Part shown: one piece after another, positions 24,107-32,512 of the stretch
How the letters are laid out: each line of letters starts with the position of its first letter
Numbering within the stretch: position 1 is the stretch's first letter
DNA from: Sorangium cellulosum
GTDB taxonomy: Bacteria; Myxococcota_A; Polyangia; Polyangiales; Polyangiaceae
Assembly (NCBI RefSeq): GCF_004135735.1
Contig: NZ_CP012670.1
Span: 3,803,501 to 3,867,500, forward strand
DNA length: 64,000 nt
Direction of reading: 5' to 3'
Position numbers and translations under genes: made by a program
Notes under the pieces: generated by a model
What the model was told of the DNA's origin: nothing
Seen by the model: only the letters and a program-made list of their open reading frames with translations
Database searches by the model: none

Positions 24107-24742
24107 TCACCGATAGATCCTTGGACGGTAGTCGCGGTCGGCCGGGAGCACGCCCATGAAGGACAGGCCCGTCTCGCCGACGACCTTGCCGGGATAGAGC
24201 AGCACCACCGGCACGTTCCGCGTGTGCCCGGCGACGTGCTTGAGCAGCGCGGAGGTGCGGAAGAACGGATAGAGGGCCCCGGCGCGCCCGAGGAAGATCA
24301 CGGTGCGCTCGGGGTTGTCCGAGCGCTCGCGGATGCGGTCGATCTCGCGGATCACGTCCTGCGCGAGCCCCTCGGGGCCCTCCAGGAGCGTCACGACGCG
24401 CTCCTTGAGCGCGCGCAGGCCTCGCCCTGGGTCGCTGGCCGTGGAGAGGCGCTTCTCCCGCTGGATCATCGCCTCCAGGAACGCGTCGCCCTGGGCGCGG
24501 AGCCGCGCGAGCAGCAGCGCGTTCAGCGGGATGGTGCCCGTGTTCCAGCCCGCGTCGCGCAGGGTCTCCGAGAGATCGTGGATGGCCCGGCGCAGCGTGA
24601 GCTCGTCCTCGGGGTCGTACGGCAGGATGGCGAAGTTGTAGTTGCGGACGGTGCTGATGTGCGGGCCGTCTTCGCGCAAGAGGTCTTTGCGCAGGGCGTC
24701 GAGGGCCTTGACGAGCCCGCTCTGTAGCCTGTAGCTGCTCAC
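24107..24742 (-). CDS. brxB: BREX protein BrxB (DUF1788)
   Basis: The 211-aa product fits the usual BrxB length (about 190-210). It has the N-terminal region LVKALDALRKDLLREDGPHIST, the segment NYNFAILPYDPEDE, and a conserved-looking C-terminus VIFLGRAGALYPFFRTSALL ... VPVVLLYPGKVVGETGLSFMG. DUF1788 proteins are core BREX components that bridge PglZ and BrxC. The start is GTG at 24740-24742, overlapping the stop of brxA by four bases (GTGA). The protein appears intact. Confidence 0.88.
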   Translation of the reverse strand: MSSYRLQSGLVKALDALRKDLLREDGPHISTVRNYNFAILPYDPEDELTLRRAIHDLSETLRDAGWNTGTIPLNALLLARLRAQGDAFLEAMIQREKRLSTASDPGRGLRALKERVVTLLEGPEGLAQDVIREIDRIRERSDNPERTVIFLGRAGALYPFFRTSALLKHVAGHTRNVPVVLLYPGKVVGETGLSFMGVLPADRDYRPRIYR

Positions 24743-25653
24743 GCGCTCTCCCCGAGGTAGCGGAGCCCAAAGGCGGTGAGGCTCGGTTCGAGCCACGCGA
24801 GGTCGATGACGCCTCCGAGCTCGGCGAAGCGGACGCCGGGGATGCGCGACGCGAACGCGCGGAACGTGGATCTCGTGACGCCCAGGGAGCGGAGGTACGG
24901 GTTGTCGGTGAGCGAGCCGTCGATGCGGACGTCGCGCAGGAGGTACAGCACGTAACCGAGGAGGACGTCGGGCACCGGGATCGGCGGCAGCTTGCGGGGG
25001 TCCCGCCGCCCGCTGACGAGCCCGACGTCGAGCGCGGTCGCGAGGAGGTTCGAGGCGAACTTGACGCAGGTGCTCGCTCCCCACCGGCCTGCCTGGAGCG
25101 CGTCCACCCACCGGACGACCGTGTCGCGGTCGATGGTCGTGAGGCCTTGCTCGCGGCGGGTCGGGAGCAGCTCCCCGGTGAAGCGGCGGTAGATGGGATC
25201 CGCGAGCTGCGTGTGAACATGGCAGAGGAAGGGCCGCAGGTTCGACGGCACGGCCCCGAGCCGGCGGAGCAGCGCGAGCGCCTCGGGGTAGGCGTCGAAC
25301 CGCTCGACCATGTCGGTCATGAGGGTGCGCACGCGCGCCTCGCTCTTGGCGCCGAACCAGCGGCGCTCGAACGCGACGCGCGCGCGGCCGGCGGCGGAGG
25401 GCGCGGCGCGCGCGGCGCCCCGGTCGGTCGAGCGACCGGCGACCGCGGGACCCCAGCGCGCGTCCACGGGGACGTCCTCGCCGGCGTGCTGCCAGTAGGC
25501 GTAGCTGTCGTCGACCGCCAGCATGCAGCGCAGGATGCGCGTGTGGACGGCGGTCGCCTCCGCCGGGCGCGCGCCGCTCGGCGTCGGATCCAGGCTGGCG
25601 CTCCCGGGAGGCGTCCCCGAGGGGGCCGGGGTCTCGACCGGCGCAGCGTTCAA
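24739..25653 (-). CDS. brxA: BREX protein BrxA (DUF1819-like)
   Basis: The 304-aa product has a low-complexity N-terminal stretch of about 40 residues and then helical segments. ILRCMLAVDDSYAYWQH, RTLMTDMVERFDAYPEALALLRRL and the C-terminal LGGVIDLAWLEPSLTAFGLRY are consistent with the BrxA DNA-binding fold. Together with its position between brxE and brxB this supports the call. It is longer than the usual 200 or so residues, because of the N-terminal extension and an Ala/Arg-rich insert near 80-95. The start is TTG at 25651-25653, overlapping the stop of brxE (TTGA). A later start is conceivable but would break that coupling. Confidence 0.78.
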   Translation of the reverse strand: MNAAPVETPAPSGTPPGSASLDPTPSGARPAEATAVHTRILRCMLAVDDSYAYWQHAGEDVPVDARWGPAVAGRSTDRGAARAAPSAAGRARVAFERRWFGAKSEARVRTLMTDMVERFDAYPEALALLRRLGAVPSNLRPFLCHVHTQLADPIYRRFTGELLPTRREQGLTTIDRDTVVRWVDALQAGRWGASTCVKFASNLLATALDVGLVSGRRDPRKLPPIPVPDVLLGYVLYLLRDVRIDGSLTDNPYLRSLGVTRSTFRAFASRIPGVRFAELGGVIDLAWLEPSLTAFGLRYLGESA

Positions 25654-26219
25654 GCGACCGCCTCGAGGAACGGCAGCGGGTAGCTGGTCGAGAGCGGCAC
25701 GAGGGCCGCGGCGAGGAGCGCCGCGGCCTCGACCGGCGAGGCCGCGGTCACGTCCAGCCTCCGTCCTGCCGGCGTGACCTGCACCTTCGGCTTGCCCAGC
25801 GCCGCCAGCATCGACGCGAAGGCGGCGCTCGACCAGGGCCGGCCGACGAGGAACCTCGGGCCGAGCACCTCGGCGGGCGGGCGCCGCTGGTGCCGGTGCT
25901 GGGCGAGCCGATCGGCGAGCTGCTCGTCGACCGCGAAGCCGAGGTGGAACAGGCTGGAGACCGCGTCTCCCCGCGCGAGCTTCTCACGCGCCGCCTCGTC
26001 CACGCGCCGCGCGGCCTCGCGCACCAGCGCGAGGCTCGCCCAGGCCGCGGTCTTCGGGAGCAGTCGAGCGAAGAGATCGCCCCCGGCCTCGGGGTCGACG
26101 AGATCGGACCTCCACCATCCGAGCCGGGGCGGCTCCCCGGCAGCCTCTCCCGCCCACGCCACCGTGAGCTGAAGCGCGAGGATCTCGTCGAGATGGGCAG
26201 GGCTGAGGCGGAGGGACAT
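25650..26219 (-). CDS. brxE: BREX type 6 protein BrxE
   Basis: The 189-aa product has HLDEILALQLTVAWAGEAAGEPPRLGWWRSDLVDPEAGGDLFARLLPKTAAWASL near its N-terminus, the pattern I associate with BrxE, the first gene of type 6 BREX loci. The rest is helical and ends AALVPLSTSYPLPFLEAVA. The molecular role is unknown. As the first gene of the brxE-A-B-C run it carries the promoter-like element at 26292-26321. It overlaps brxA by TTGA. The assignment combines recalled family features with gene order. Confidence 0.8.
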   Translation of the reverse strand: MSLRLSPAHLDEILALQLTVAWAGEAAGEPPRLGWWRSDLVDPEAGGDLFARLLPKTAAWASLALVREAARRVDEAAREKLARGDAVSSLFHLGFAVDEQLADRLAQHRHQRRPPAEVLGPRFLVGRPWSSAAFASMLAALGKPKVQVTPAGRRLDVTAASPVEAAALLAAALVPLSTSYPLPFLEAVA

Positions 26220-26291
26220 GGCTCTCGCAGGGGAGGGGGCAACTCGGCCCAGGAGCCGAGCTCCGAGGACGTCCGCTGCCGCGTTGCCGGC

Positions 26292-26321
26292 AGGCTACCA
26301 GGGCGCAACCCCATGGAACAA
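26292..26321 (-). promoter_or_regulatory. Candidate brxE-A-B-C promoter
   Basis: On the minus strand TTGTTC (26316-26321), an 18-bp spacer and TAGCCT (26292-26297) match the arrangement upstream of pglX. The block continues downstream (26270-26300) with most bases shared with the pglX element. The expected transcript start is near 26285, giving a leader of about 66 nt to the brxE ATG. Confidence 0.55.
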
Positions 26322-26402
26322 TGGGGACGGTCCCGCCCTGTCGTCGACCGGGCGATCGGTCGGGCACGACCCGAGCCAGAGGGCCTCTTGCTTGCCATGC
26401 TG

Positions 26403-26683
26403 TGGACGCGTGAACGCGTGAACGCGTGGACGCGTAGCCGCGTCGTCGTGAGAGAGCGCGCTCCCTCCTCGATCTCGAGACGCTATCTTCTCATCATGAG
26501 CGCGGATTCCGGCCCCGAGACGTTTCCCTATGACGCGCTCGCGGAGGCTCGCTTTGAGAGTCGTGATCTTCGACGACGCGTGATCCACGTCCTCATCCCG
26601 GCGCCGTGCCCTCGTCTCGCCGGGACCACCCCCGCGTCCCCCCGGCCCCGCGCCCCCCCGGCCCCGCGCCCCCCGGCCCCGCG
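26403..26683. repeat. Gap upstream of brxE with two short repeat tracts
   Basis: The 467-bp gap between brxE and the zinc-ribbon gene has no convincing gene. It holds a run of GAACGCGT-type octamers at 26403-26437 and a C-rich block of about three CCCCCGGCCCCGCG units at 26638-26683, directly next to the 3' end of the zinc-ribbon gene. Confidence 0.6.
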
Positions 26684-26686
26684 CCG

Positions 26687-27010
26687 TCACCGGTATGGCG
26701 TGCCGCTCGTCTCCCCATCGATGTACTGGACCCTCGGGCTCGGGTGCGCCGCGAGCTGGGCGAGGGCGTTGTTCGCGTCGCGAGCGTACCACTCGGTGAA
26801 GCCGCAGACCGCGCAGATCCACGCCTCGAAGAACCCCGCGTTGACGAGCGCGGTCGCCGCGCTCACGACGTCCGTGTTGCCGGTCAGGACGTACTGGGAG
26901 GTCACGTGCAGCGGGTTGGTGCCCCAGCCTTCCGGGCGGGGCTGCTCCACCTTGTGAACGACCCAGAGCTTCCGGGACTGGCACTTCGGGCACTGACGAG
27001 AGGTCTTCAT
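26687..27010 (-). CDS. Small zinc-ribbon protein
   Basis: The 107-aa product starts MKTSRQCPKCQSRKLWVVHK (ATG at 27008-27010, purine-rich AAGGAGAT just upstream). It has two CxxC knuckles, CPKC near residue 7 and CAVC near 70 (EAWICAVCGFTEWYARD), enough to bind one zinc. The middle (TSQYVLTGNTDVVSAATALVNAG) is mixed and uncharacterised. Such small ribbons are common in myxobacteria and often belong to uncharacterised nucleic-acid or redox accessory proteins. Longer in-frame starts lack the Shine-Dalgarno and were rejected. No link to the BREX genes is evident. Confidence 0.75.
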   Translation of the reverse strand: MKTSRQCPKCQSRKLWVVHKVEQPRPEGWGTNPLHVTSQYVLTGNTDVVSAATALVNAGFFEAWICAVCGFTEWYARDANNALAQLAAHPSPRVQYIDGETSGTPYR

Positions 27011-27491
27011 GGCGCGATCTCCTTGGGGGCCGGACGAAGCGTAGCACCTGCGCTCGCGGCCCACGGTGCGGATCCGCTGGCGCGCGGACCTCGGGGCCAC
27101 CGGATCGACGCGGACATGGGGCGCTTCGTAACGCCCGGTAAGACCCCGGACGCCCGTAACACCCCGGAGCGCTCCTGGCCCACGCGACGGCGCCACGCGA
27201 CGGCGGCGGCGCCTCGCCGTCTGCCGTGCCCGCGCCGCGCGCGCCAGGGCAGGGGAGGTCGCCGTCCCCGACAGCCTCGTCGTCGCCCCGCGGCAACCCG
27301 CCGCCTGCCGTCCGGCTCGCCCGCGCGCCAGAAGCTCGTGACGTCCAACCCCTTCTGCGCTGACCCTCTCGCGCCACGTCTGCCCGACAGCGCGTTCGCG
27401 AGCGCGGCAGAGGTCGCCCGCGCGCCCGGCCAGCCGATCGGCCTCATCGATCCCGAGGCCCTCCTCGCCGGGGATGCCCGCTCCGCGGCCC

Positions 27492-27604
27492 GCCGTGTCC
27501 CGGAGAGGCGCGAAGCCGTGTCCCGGAGGGGAGGCGCGAAGCCGTGTCCCGGAGGCGCGAAGGAGCGCTCACCATCTACCCATCTACCCATCGACCCATC
27601 TACC
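27492..27604. repeat. Two short tandem repeats in a 690-bp gene-free stretch
   Basis: Between the zinc-ribbon gene and 27699 no convincing gene was found. Within it lie three imperfect 23-26-bp copies of CCGTGTCCCGGAG...GCGCGAAG (27492-27563), followed by four CATCTACC-like octamers (27572-27604). The rest (27011-27490) is GC-rich without a recognisable motif. Confidence 0.7.
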
Positions 27605-27698
27605 GCGGCAGGAAGCGCTAACCTGACATGTACGTTCAGCGCGACGAGCGCACGAAACCAGCGGACGCAGGAAACCCAATGGCCCGATGAGGTGACCC

Positions 27699-28016
27699 AT
27701 GGACGAACGAGATGACATGGATGAAATGGCCCCGGCGCCCCGGCCGATCACCTGGGACATCCACCGCGAAGGTCGAAGGTGGACCGCCGAGGAGTTCCAC
27801 GCGCGCACCGAGCGGCTGATCGACCTGAAGCTGGAGGTCTCCAGGGGCAAGCTCTTCTGGGACGACGAGACGCGGCTGCTGCTCCTGGGCATGCTGCTGG
27901 AGAACGTCGGCCTGGACGCGGCGGTCCGGCTCGGGGACCTGTCGCGCTGGAAGGAGGCCATCGCCGCGGCCGAGCACGAGAGACAGGAAGGACGCTCGGG
28001 CGGGACTACCGGCTGA
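27699..28016 (+). CDS. Hypothetical protein, 105 aa
   Basis: This frame starts MDERDDMDEMAPAPRPITWD with GAGGTG about eight bases upstream, and has strong coding bias. The middle (WTAEEFHARTERLIDLKLEVSRGKLFWDDETRLLLLGMLLENVGLDAAVRLGD) is helical and looks like a small cytosolic protein of a widespread uncharacterised type. An alternative start is ATG 27717. The stop is followed after 80 bp by the convergent PfkB gene. No catalytic residues are evident. Confidence 0.7.
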   Translation: MDERDDMDEMAPAPRPITWDIHREGRRWTAEEFHARTERLIDLKLEVSRGKLFWDDETRLLLLGMLLENVGLDAAVRLGDLSRWKEAIAAAEHERQEGRSGGTTG

Positions 28017-28096
28017 CCTGGGCCCGGGACCAGCGGGGCGACATCGAGTTGCTCCCCATCGATGATGTCCTCGTCCTCCACGATCCACGACGGGGA

Positions 28097-28939
28097 TCAC
28101 GGCGCGACGAGCCGACTCTGCCCCTCCAGCGGATCGATCCCGCGCAGCACCGCGGCGCCGTGCGGCCCGGCCCGGCGGCAGGCTTCCTCGACCGGGAGGC
28201 CGCAGGCCAGATAGAAGGTGAGCGCGCCCGCGAAGCTGTCGCCCGCGCCGTAGTCGCCGGCGATCCGGTCGGGCGCGGGCGGCGCCTCGACCAGCGCCGT
28301 GCCCCCGTCGCGGACGACGCGGACCGGGCGCGGCCCGTCGGTGAGCACCAGCGCGCCGGGGCGGGGATCGTAGGCGTCGAGCGGCGCGTTCTCGCGCGGA
28401 TCCGCGACGCTGCCGACGAGCACGTCGGGCGCGACCGCCGCGGCCCGGAGCGCCGCGCTCCTGCGGGCGGTGACCACGAGGCGGCGTGCGGCGCGCGCGA
28501 GGCGCAGGCTCTCGGGGTCGGCGCCGGTGAAATAGGCCGCATCGCAGCCCGCGAGGATCGACCACGGCAGCGGATCGGCCGCGGCCGGCTGGAGCGGGGC
28601 CTCCGTGACGACGATCGTGCGGTGCCCCTCCGCGTCGACGACGACCACCACGCGCGGATGAGCCACGGCGCGCCGCGCCGCGTGCACGTGGACGCGCCCC
28701 GGCGCGGCCCGGATGCGCTCCTCGACGGCGCGCCCCGCCTCGTCGTCGCCGACCGCGGTGAACAGGTGGATCTCGGCGTCGCTGCGGCAGACCTGCGCGA
28801 ACGCGATGCCGCCGCCCCCGCCGGGGAGGAAGCGCGCCTCGCGCAGGTGCAGGATGTCGCCCGGCCTGGGGATGCCCTCGATGCGTCCGAGCGTCACGTG
28901 CTCGACGTGGCCCACGACGGCGATGCGCGGCGCTGTCAT
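28097..28939 (-). CDS. PfkB-family sugar/nucleoside kinase
   Basis: The 280-aa product has the PfkB/ribokinase layout. The N-terminus is IAVVGHVEHVTLGRIEGIPRPGD, with the GGGGGIAFAQVCRSDAE region where substrate Gly residues lie (about 40-56). The C-terminal signature is AGDYGAGDSFAGALTFYLA near residue 233, in which GAGDSF carries the catalytic Asp and anion hole. Family members phosphorylate ribose, fructose, tagatose or nucleosides; the substrate is not evident here. The protein is slightly short for the family but has both ends. It is preceded on the same strand by the SDR gene. Confidence 0.88.
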   Translation of the reverse strand: MTAPRIAVVGHVEHVTLGRIEGIPRPGDILHLREARFLPGGGGGIAFAQVCRSDAEIHLFTAVGDDEAGRAVEERIRAAPGRVHVHAARRAVAHPRVVVVVDAEGHRTIVVTEAPLQPAAADPLPWSILAGCDAAYFTGADPESLRLARAARRLVVTARRSAALRAAAVAPDVLVGSVADPRENAPLDAYDPRPGALVLTDGPRPVRVVRDGGTALVEAPPAPDRIAGDYGAGDSFAGALTFYLACGLPVEEACRRAGPHGAAVLRGIDPLEGQSRLVAP

Positions 28940-28986
28940 GCGGCGCTACATAGCACGCCCGCGCCCGCGCACCGCACGTCCGGCCT

Positions 28987-29049
28987 CAGCGCTTCAGCGC
29001 CCCAGCGCCCCAGCGCCCCAGCGCCTCCGCGCCCCAGCGCCTCTCAGCG
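28987..29049. repeat. 9-bp tandem repeat CAGCGCCCC
   Basis: About seven imperfect copies of a CAGCGCCCC-like unit lie between the PfkB start and the SDR stop. They run a few bases into the SDR 3' end, so the last codons of that gene coincide with the repeat. Confidence 0.7.
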
Positions 29050-29913
29050 CTTCGCCGCGCCCGCGCCCGCCATGAACGCCGCGAACTCCCCGGCGTACTC
29101 CGGATGCCAGCGCGACAGCGCAGGTCGATTCCGGATCAGGTCGTCGGCCGCCCACTGGATCCGGCGCTCGTCCATCGCGCGCGTGACCGCGTTGTCGGGG
29201 CAGAGGAGATAGAAGTCCCCCCGGCCCATGCCCTCGATCATCAGATCCACCACCTGATCCGCGGTCCAGGCCTCCGCGGGCTTCTCCGGGCCCCGCGCGG
29301 TCATGCCGGTGAAGGTGTATCCCGGGATCAGGAGGTGGGCGGTGATCTTGCAGCCGGCAACATTGCGCAGCTCGTGGGCGAGCTGCTCGGTGAGCACCTT
29401 GACGCCCGCCTTGGAGACATTGTAGGCCGCGTCGCCCGGCGGGGTGGTGATGCCCTGCTTCGAGCCCGTGTTGACGATGGCGCAGGGGGTGCCCTGCGCC
29501 AGCATCGCCTCGGTGAACGCCTGCACGCCGTGGATCACGCCCCAGAGGTTCACCTCGACGACCTCCCGGAAGCGATCGTGACCCTGCCAGGGCTTGCCGC
29601 CGCCGCCGCCGATGCCGGCGTTGTTCATCAGCACGGCCACCTCCCCGAACGCCTCGTAGGCGGCCTGCTTCAGGCGCTCCACGTCGTCGAGCCGGGCGAC
29701 GTCGGTCGGCACCGCGCGCACGTCGGCCGCGCCGCCGGCCGCGACGGCCGCCACGCCGGCGGCCGCCTCGCGCAGCGCCGGCCCGTCGAGGTCGGCCAGG
29801 CAGACCTTGAGGCCCATGCGCGCGAAGCGCCGGGCGGCGGCGAGGCCGATGCCGCTGGCAGCGCCGGTCACCACGGCCACGCGGCCAGGGGTCAATGCGG
29901 GATGGTCATTCAT
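29044..29913 (-). CDS. Short-chain dehydrogenase/reductase
   Basis: The 289-aa product carries the classical SDR elements: the NAD(P) dinucleotide motif TGAASGIG (about 17-24), NNAG (about 100), a catalytic region NTGSKQG and the YxxxK motif in AAYNVSKAGVKVLTEQLAHELR (about 160). The C-terminal extension (PALSRWHPEYAGEF) is found in a subset that act on aliphatic or hydroxy substrates. The exact substrate is unknown. The start is ATG at 29911-29913; a longer in-frame start exists but lacks support. It is transcribed divergently from the PAS-STAS gene. Confidence 0.9.
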   Translation of the reverse strand: MNDHPALTPGRVAVVTGAASGIGLAAARRFARMGLKVCLADLDGPALREAAAGVAAVAAGGAADVRAVPTDVARLDDVERLKQAAYEAFGEVAVLMNNAGIGGGGGKPWQGHDRFREVVEVNLWGVIHGVQAFTEAMLAQGTPCAIVNTGSKQGITTPPGDAAYNVSKAGVKVLTEQLAHELRNVAGCKITAHLLIPGYTFTGMTARGPEKPAEAWTADQVVDLMIEGMGRGDFYLLCPDNAVTRAMDERRIQWAADDLIRNRPALSRWHPEYAGEFAAFMAGAGAAKR

Positions 29914-30118
29914 CGTGGATCTCCGTCCTTCGTCTGGATCTGGATCGCGCCGCGCGGGCGCGCCGGTCGCGGCGATTGTAGAGTTCGCCCGCATGCCCAG
30001 CCATGACGACGCGAAGACGTGCGCCCTCTTCCATCTCCCCTTGATCTGCTGATAGGGAATAAGGTTCACGACGCACGCTGCCGCGGCCGCCGGCGCCCTG
30101 CGGGCGCCGCTCCTGGAC

Positions 30119-31258
30119 ATGGGGAACCACATGGATACTCTCGCCCGATCGCCGCTCGCGGTGGTCGAGTATGGCCTGGACCTCTCGATCACGGCATGGA
30201 ACGAGAGCGCCGCGCGACAGCTCGGCTTCTCGGGTCAGGAAGCGATCGGCCGGTCCATCGCCGAGCTGCTCCCCACGCCCGAGGACGAGGGGCCGTGGCG
30301 GCGGCTGCTCGAGGAGGACAGCGGGGAGCAGCGCCTGCGCCACGCCCGGAAGGACGGGAGCCACGGGGTGTTCGCGTGGGCGCATCACCGCGTGCTCGGC
30401 GCCGGGGGCGAGGCGACCGGCGTGCTGTGCATCGGCCGGGACGTGACGGCCGAGGTCGAGGCGTCCCGGCGCCACAGGGAGCAGGAGCACATCCTCCGCG
30501 CCCTCGTCGACAACCTCGAGGTCGTCGTCTGGGCCTCCGACCGCCACGGCGTGTTCACCTACTATGACGGCAAGGGGCTCGCGTCGGTGGGCATGAAGCC
30601 AGGGCAGCTCGTCGGGGTGAACAATTTCGACCTCTACAAGGAGCACGAGACCGTGGCGTTGCGCACGGCCCTTCGGGGGGAGCCGTTCCACAACTTCATG
30701 GAAGTGGACGGAAGGCCCATCGAGAACTGGTTCGTCCCGGTCCGAGACGAGATGGGCGAGGTGGGCTCGGTGGTCGGCATCACCCTCGATCTCACCGAGT
30801 CGCGGCGCGCGGAGCAGGAGCTCCGGGACCGGCTCGCGCTCATCGAGCGGCAGCAGCAGGTCATTCGCCAGCTCTCGACGCCCATCCTCCAGGTCTGGAA
30901 CGGCGTGCTGGCGCTCCCGATGATCGGCGTGGTCGACAGCGCGAGGACCGCGGAGGTGATGGACAGCCTGCTTCAAGCGATCGTGCGCACCGGGGCCCGC
31001 TTCGCGCTCCTGGATCTGACCGGGGTCGAGGCGGTCGACACGAAGACGGCGGGCTATCTCGTCGAGCTCGTCCGCGCGATCCGGCTCCTCGGCGCCGAGG
31101 GGATCATCACCGGGATCCGGCCGAGCGTCGCCCAGACGGTCGTCGCGCTCGGGCTCGATCTGGCCGAGGTCACGACGCTCTCCGACCTCCAGGCGGGCCT
31201 CAAGCACTGCATCGGGCGCACGCTGCGCGAGGAGCGGGCGCGCGTCGGGCAAGGCTGA
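30119..31258 (+). CDS. PAS-PAS-STAS regulator (RsbR-like)
   Basis: The 379-aa product has two N-terminal PAS domains. The first spans about 7-115, with LSITAWNESAARQLGFSGQEAIGRS; the second about 125-235, with VWASDRHGVFTYYDGKG. A short coiled coil (RRAEQELRDRLALIERQQQ) leads to a STAS domain (about 265-370, with FALLDLTGVEAVDTKTAGYLVELVRAIRLLGAEGIITGI). RsbR-type proteins scaffold stressosomes and have a phosphorylatable Thr, compatible with the Thr in DTKTAG. There is no kinase domain. It probably senses redox or ligand state and relays it to partner anti-sigma factors; the partner is not in this window. Alternative start ATG 30131. Confidence 0.85.
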   Translation: MGNHMDTLARSPLAVVEYGLDLSITAWNESAARQLGFSGQEAIGRSIAELLPTPEDEGPWRRLLEEDSGEQRLRHARKDGSHGVFAWAHHRVLGAGGEATGVLCIGRDVTAEVEASRRHREQEHILRALVDNLEVVVWASDRHGVFTYYDGKGLASVGMKPGQLVGVNNFDLYKEHETVALRTALRGEPFHNFMEVDGRPIENWFVPVRDEMGEVGSVVGITLDLTESRRAEQELRDRLALIERQQQVIRQLSTPILQVWNGVLALPMIGVVDSARTAEVMDSLLQAIVRTGARFALLDLTGVEAVDTKTAGYLVELVRAIRLLGAEGIITGIRPSVAQTVVALGLDLAEVTTLSDLQAGLKHCIGRTLREERARVGQG

Positions 31259-31346
31259 GCGCGCCTGTCACGGCCGAGCGCGTCGGGCGCGGCCGAGCGC
31301 GCGTGGCACGCGCCTCGCAAGGTCACGCCGCGAAAGGAGGTTCCCC

Positions 31347-31991
31347 ATGGACCACGAGCGCTTCGTCGAGGAGGTGCAGCGCCGCGCCGGCTTCGCGGGT
31401 CGCGACGAGGCCGAGCGCGCGATCGCGGTGACCGCGCGGACGCTGGGCGAGCGGCTGCTGGAGGACGAGGCGGCCGCGGTCGCGGGCGGGCTGCCGGGTC
31501 CGGTCGCCGCCGCGGTGCGCGGCGCGACGTATCAGGGCGACTTCGATCGCGACGAGCTCTACGACCGCATCGCCCGCCGCGAGGGCGCGCCGCGCGGCTT
31601 CGGCATGGAGCACGCCCAGGCCGTGTGCCAGGTGATCGGCGAGGCGCTGCCCGAGGCCGAGCGCGAGCGGCTCCAGAAGCACCTGCCGGACTGGGCGGAC
31701 CTGTTCGCGCCGCGCGAGGCCGGCTCGCCCCCGCCGCGGCCGGTGCACGCGGCGGCGCCGCCCGAGGTCGGCCACGGCGCGACGCTCGCGACGGGGCGGC
31801 CCGGGAGCCGGAACCCCCTGAGCGAGGCGCGCCCCGAGACCGCGCACGCGGAGTCGGTCGCCCGCTCGGACGATCCGCACGCGGACACCCGGCTGTCGAG
31901 CAGCCCGGGGCTGACGCAGGGGCGCCTCCGGGAGACGCTGGCGGAGGGGCGGCCCGGCCCCGAGCGCCAGGTCAGCGAGACGCAGCGCTGA
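31347..31991 (+). CDS. DUF2267 family protein
   Basis: The 214-aa product begins MDHERFVEEVQRRAGF, with the strong Shine-Dalgarno AAAGGAGG centred about 9 bases upstream. It has the DUF2267 core: AERAIAVTARTLGERLLEDEAAAVAGGLPGPVAAAVRG and EHAQAVCQVIGEALPEAERERLQKHLPDWADLFA. These small proteins often carry one or two helical repeats and are frequent in stress-related loci; function is unknown. After about residue 130 comes a low-complexity tail of Pro, Glu and Ser, containing LSEARPETAHAESVARSDDP, a piece that recurs as a relic near 56845. Confidence 0.8.
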   Translation: MDHERFVEEVQRRAGFAGRDEAERAIAVTARTLGERLLEDEAAAVAGGLPGPVAAAVRGATYQGDFDRDELYDRIARREGAPRGFGMEHAQAVCQVIGEALPEAERERLQKHLPDWADLFAPREAGSPPPRPVHAAAPPEVGHGATLATGRPGSRNPLSEARPETAHAESVARSDDPHADTRLSSSPGLTQGRLRETLAEGRPGPERQVSETQR

Positions 31992-32512
31992 GTCGAGCGC
32001 CCCGGGGGGCGCGCGCCATGGACAGGTAGGTCCATGAGGAGCATCGCCCAGATCGCGCGTGCGCACGCCCCCGTCCGCTCAACCATGCTGTCGAGGACGA
32101 CAGAGAATTCAACACGAGGGCTCGATGCGCAGAGGCGCTCCACGCTCCCCGCGACCTCGCGCCCTTGCGTCGACTCCTCGGGCATCGCGCCTGGCTCACA
32201 CCGCCGGGACCTGGGAGAGGGCGAGTCGTTCGGGCGTACACCCCCCATCACGGCCACCCCCTCTTGTGGCGCGCCTGCACCTCAGCCCCTCCGGTGAGCA
32301 CCCAGATTGCCCCACCTCCCGCAGCGAAGGGCGAGACGGGACAGGTGCAACACCTGCGCGAACGAGGCGCATCGTTTGCGTCGCGGGCAGCCCGCGCCGC
32401 GCCGCGCGCGGTGTTTTTGCGTGGTACGCCCGTTGCTTTTGCGTCGCGCGTCGAGGCGCTGCGCCTCACCGCGGCGCCGAGCGGACGCGCGCAGACAGAG
32501 AACGGGACGGTG
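31992..32512. promoter_or_regulatory. Upstream region of the nitrate operon with candidate operators
   Basis: No gene is supported in these 520 bp. A perfect 15-bp inverted repeat, CAGGTGCAACACCTG, lies at 32342-32356. The heptamer TTTGCGT occurs three times on the plus strand (32375-32381, 32416-32422, 32438-32444), within 140 bp of the NarK ATG and in T-rich patches unusual here. These may be binding sites for a nitrate or oxygen-responsive regulator, but the sequences do not match the classical FNR or NarL boxes. Confidence 0.35.
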
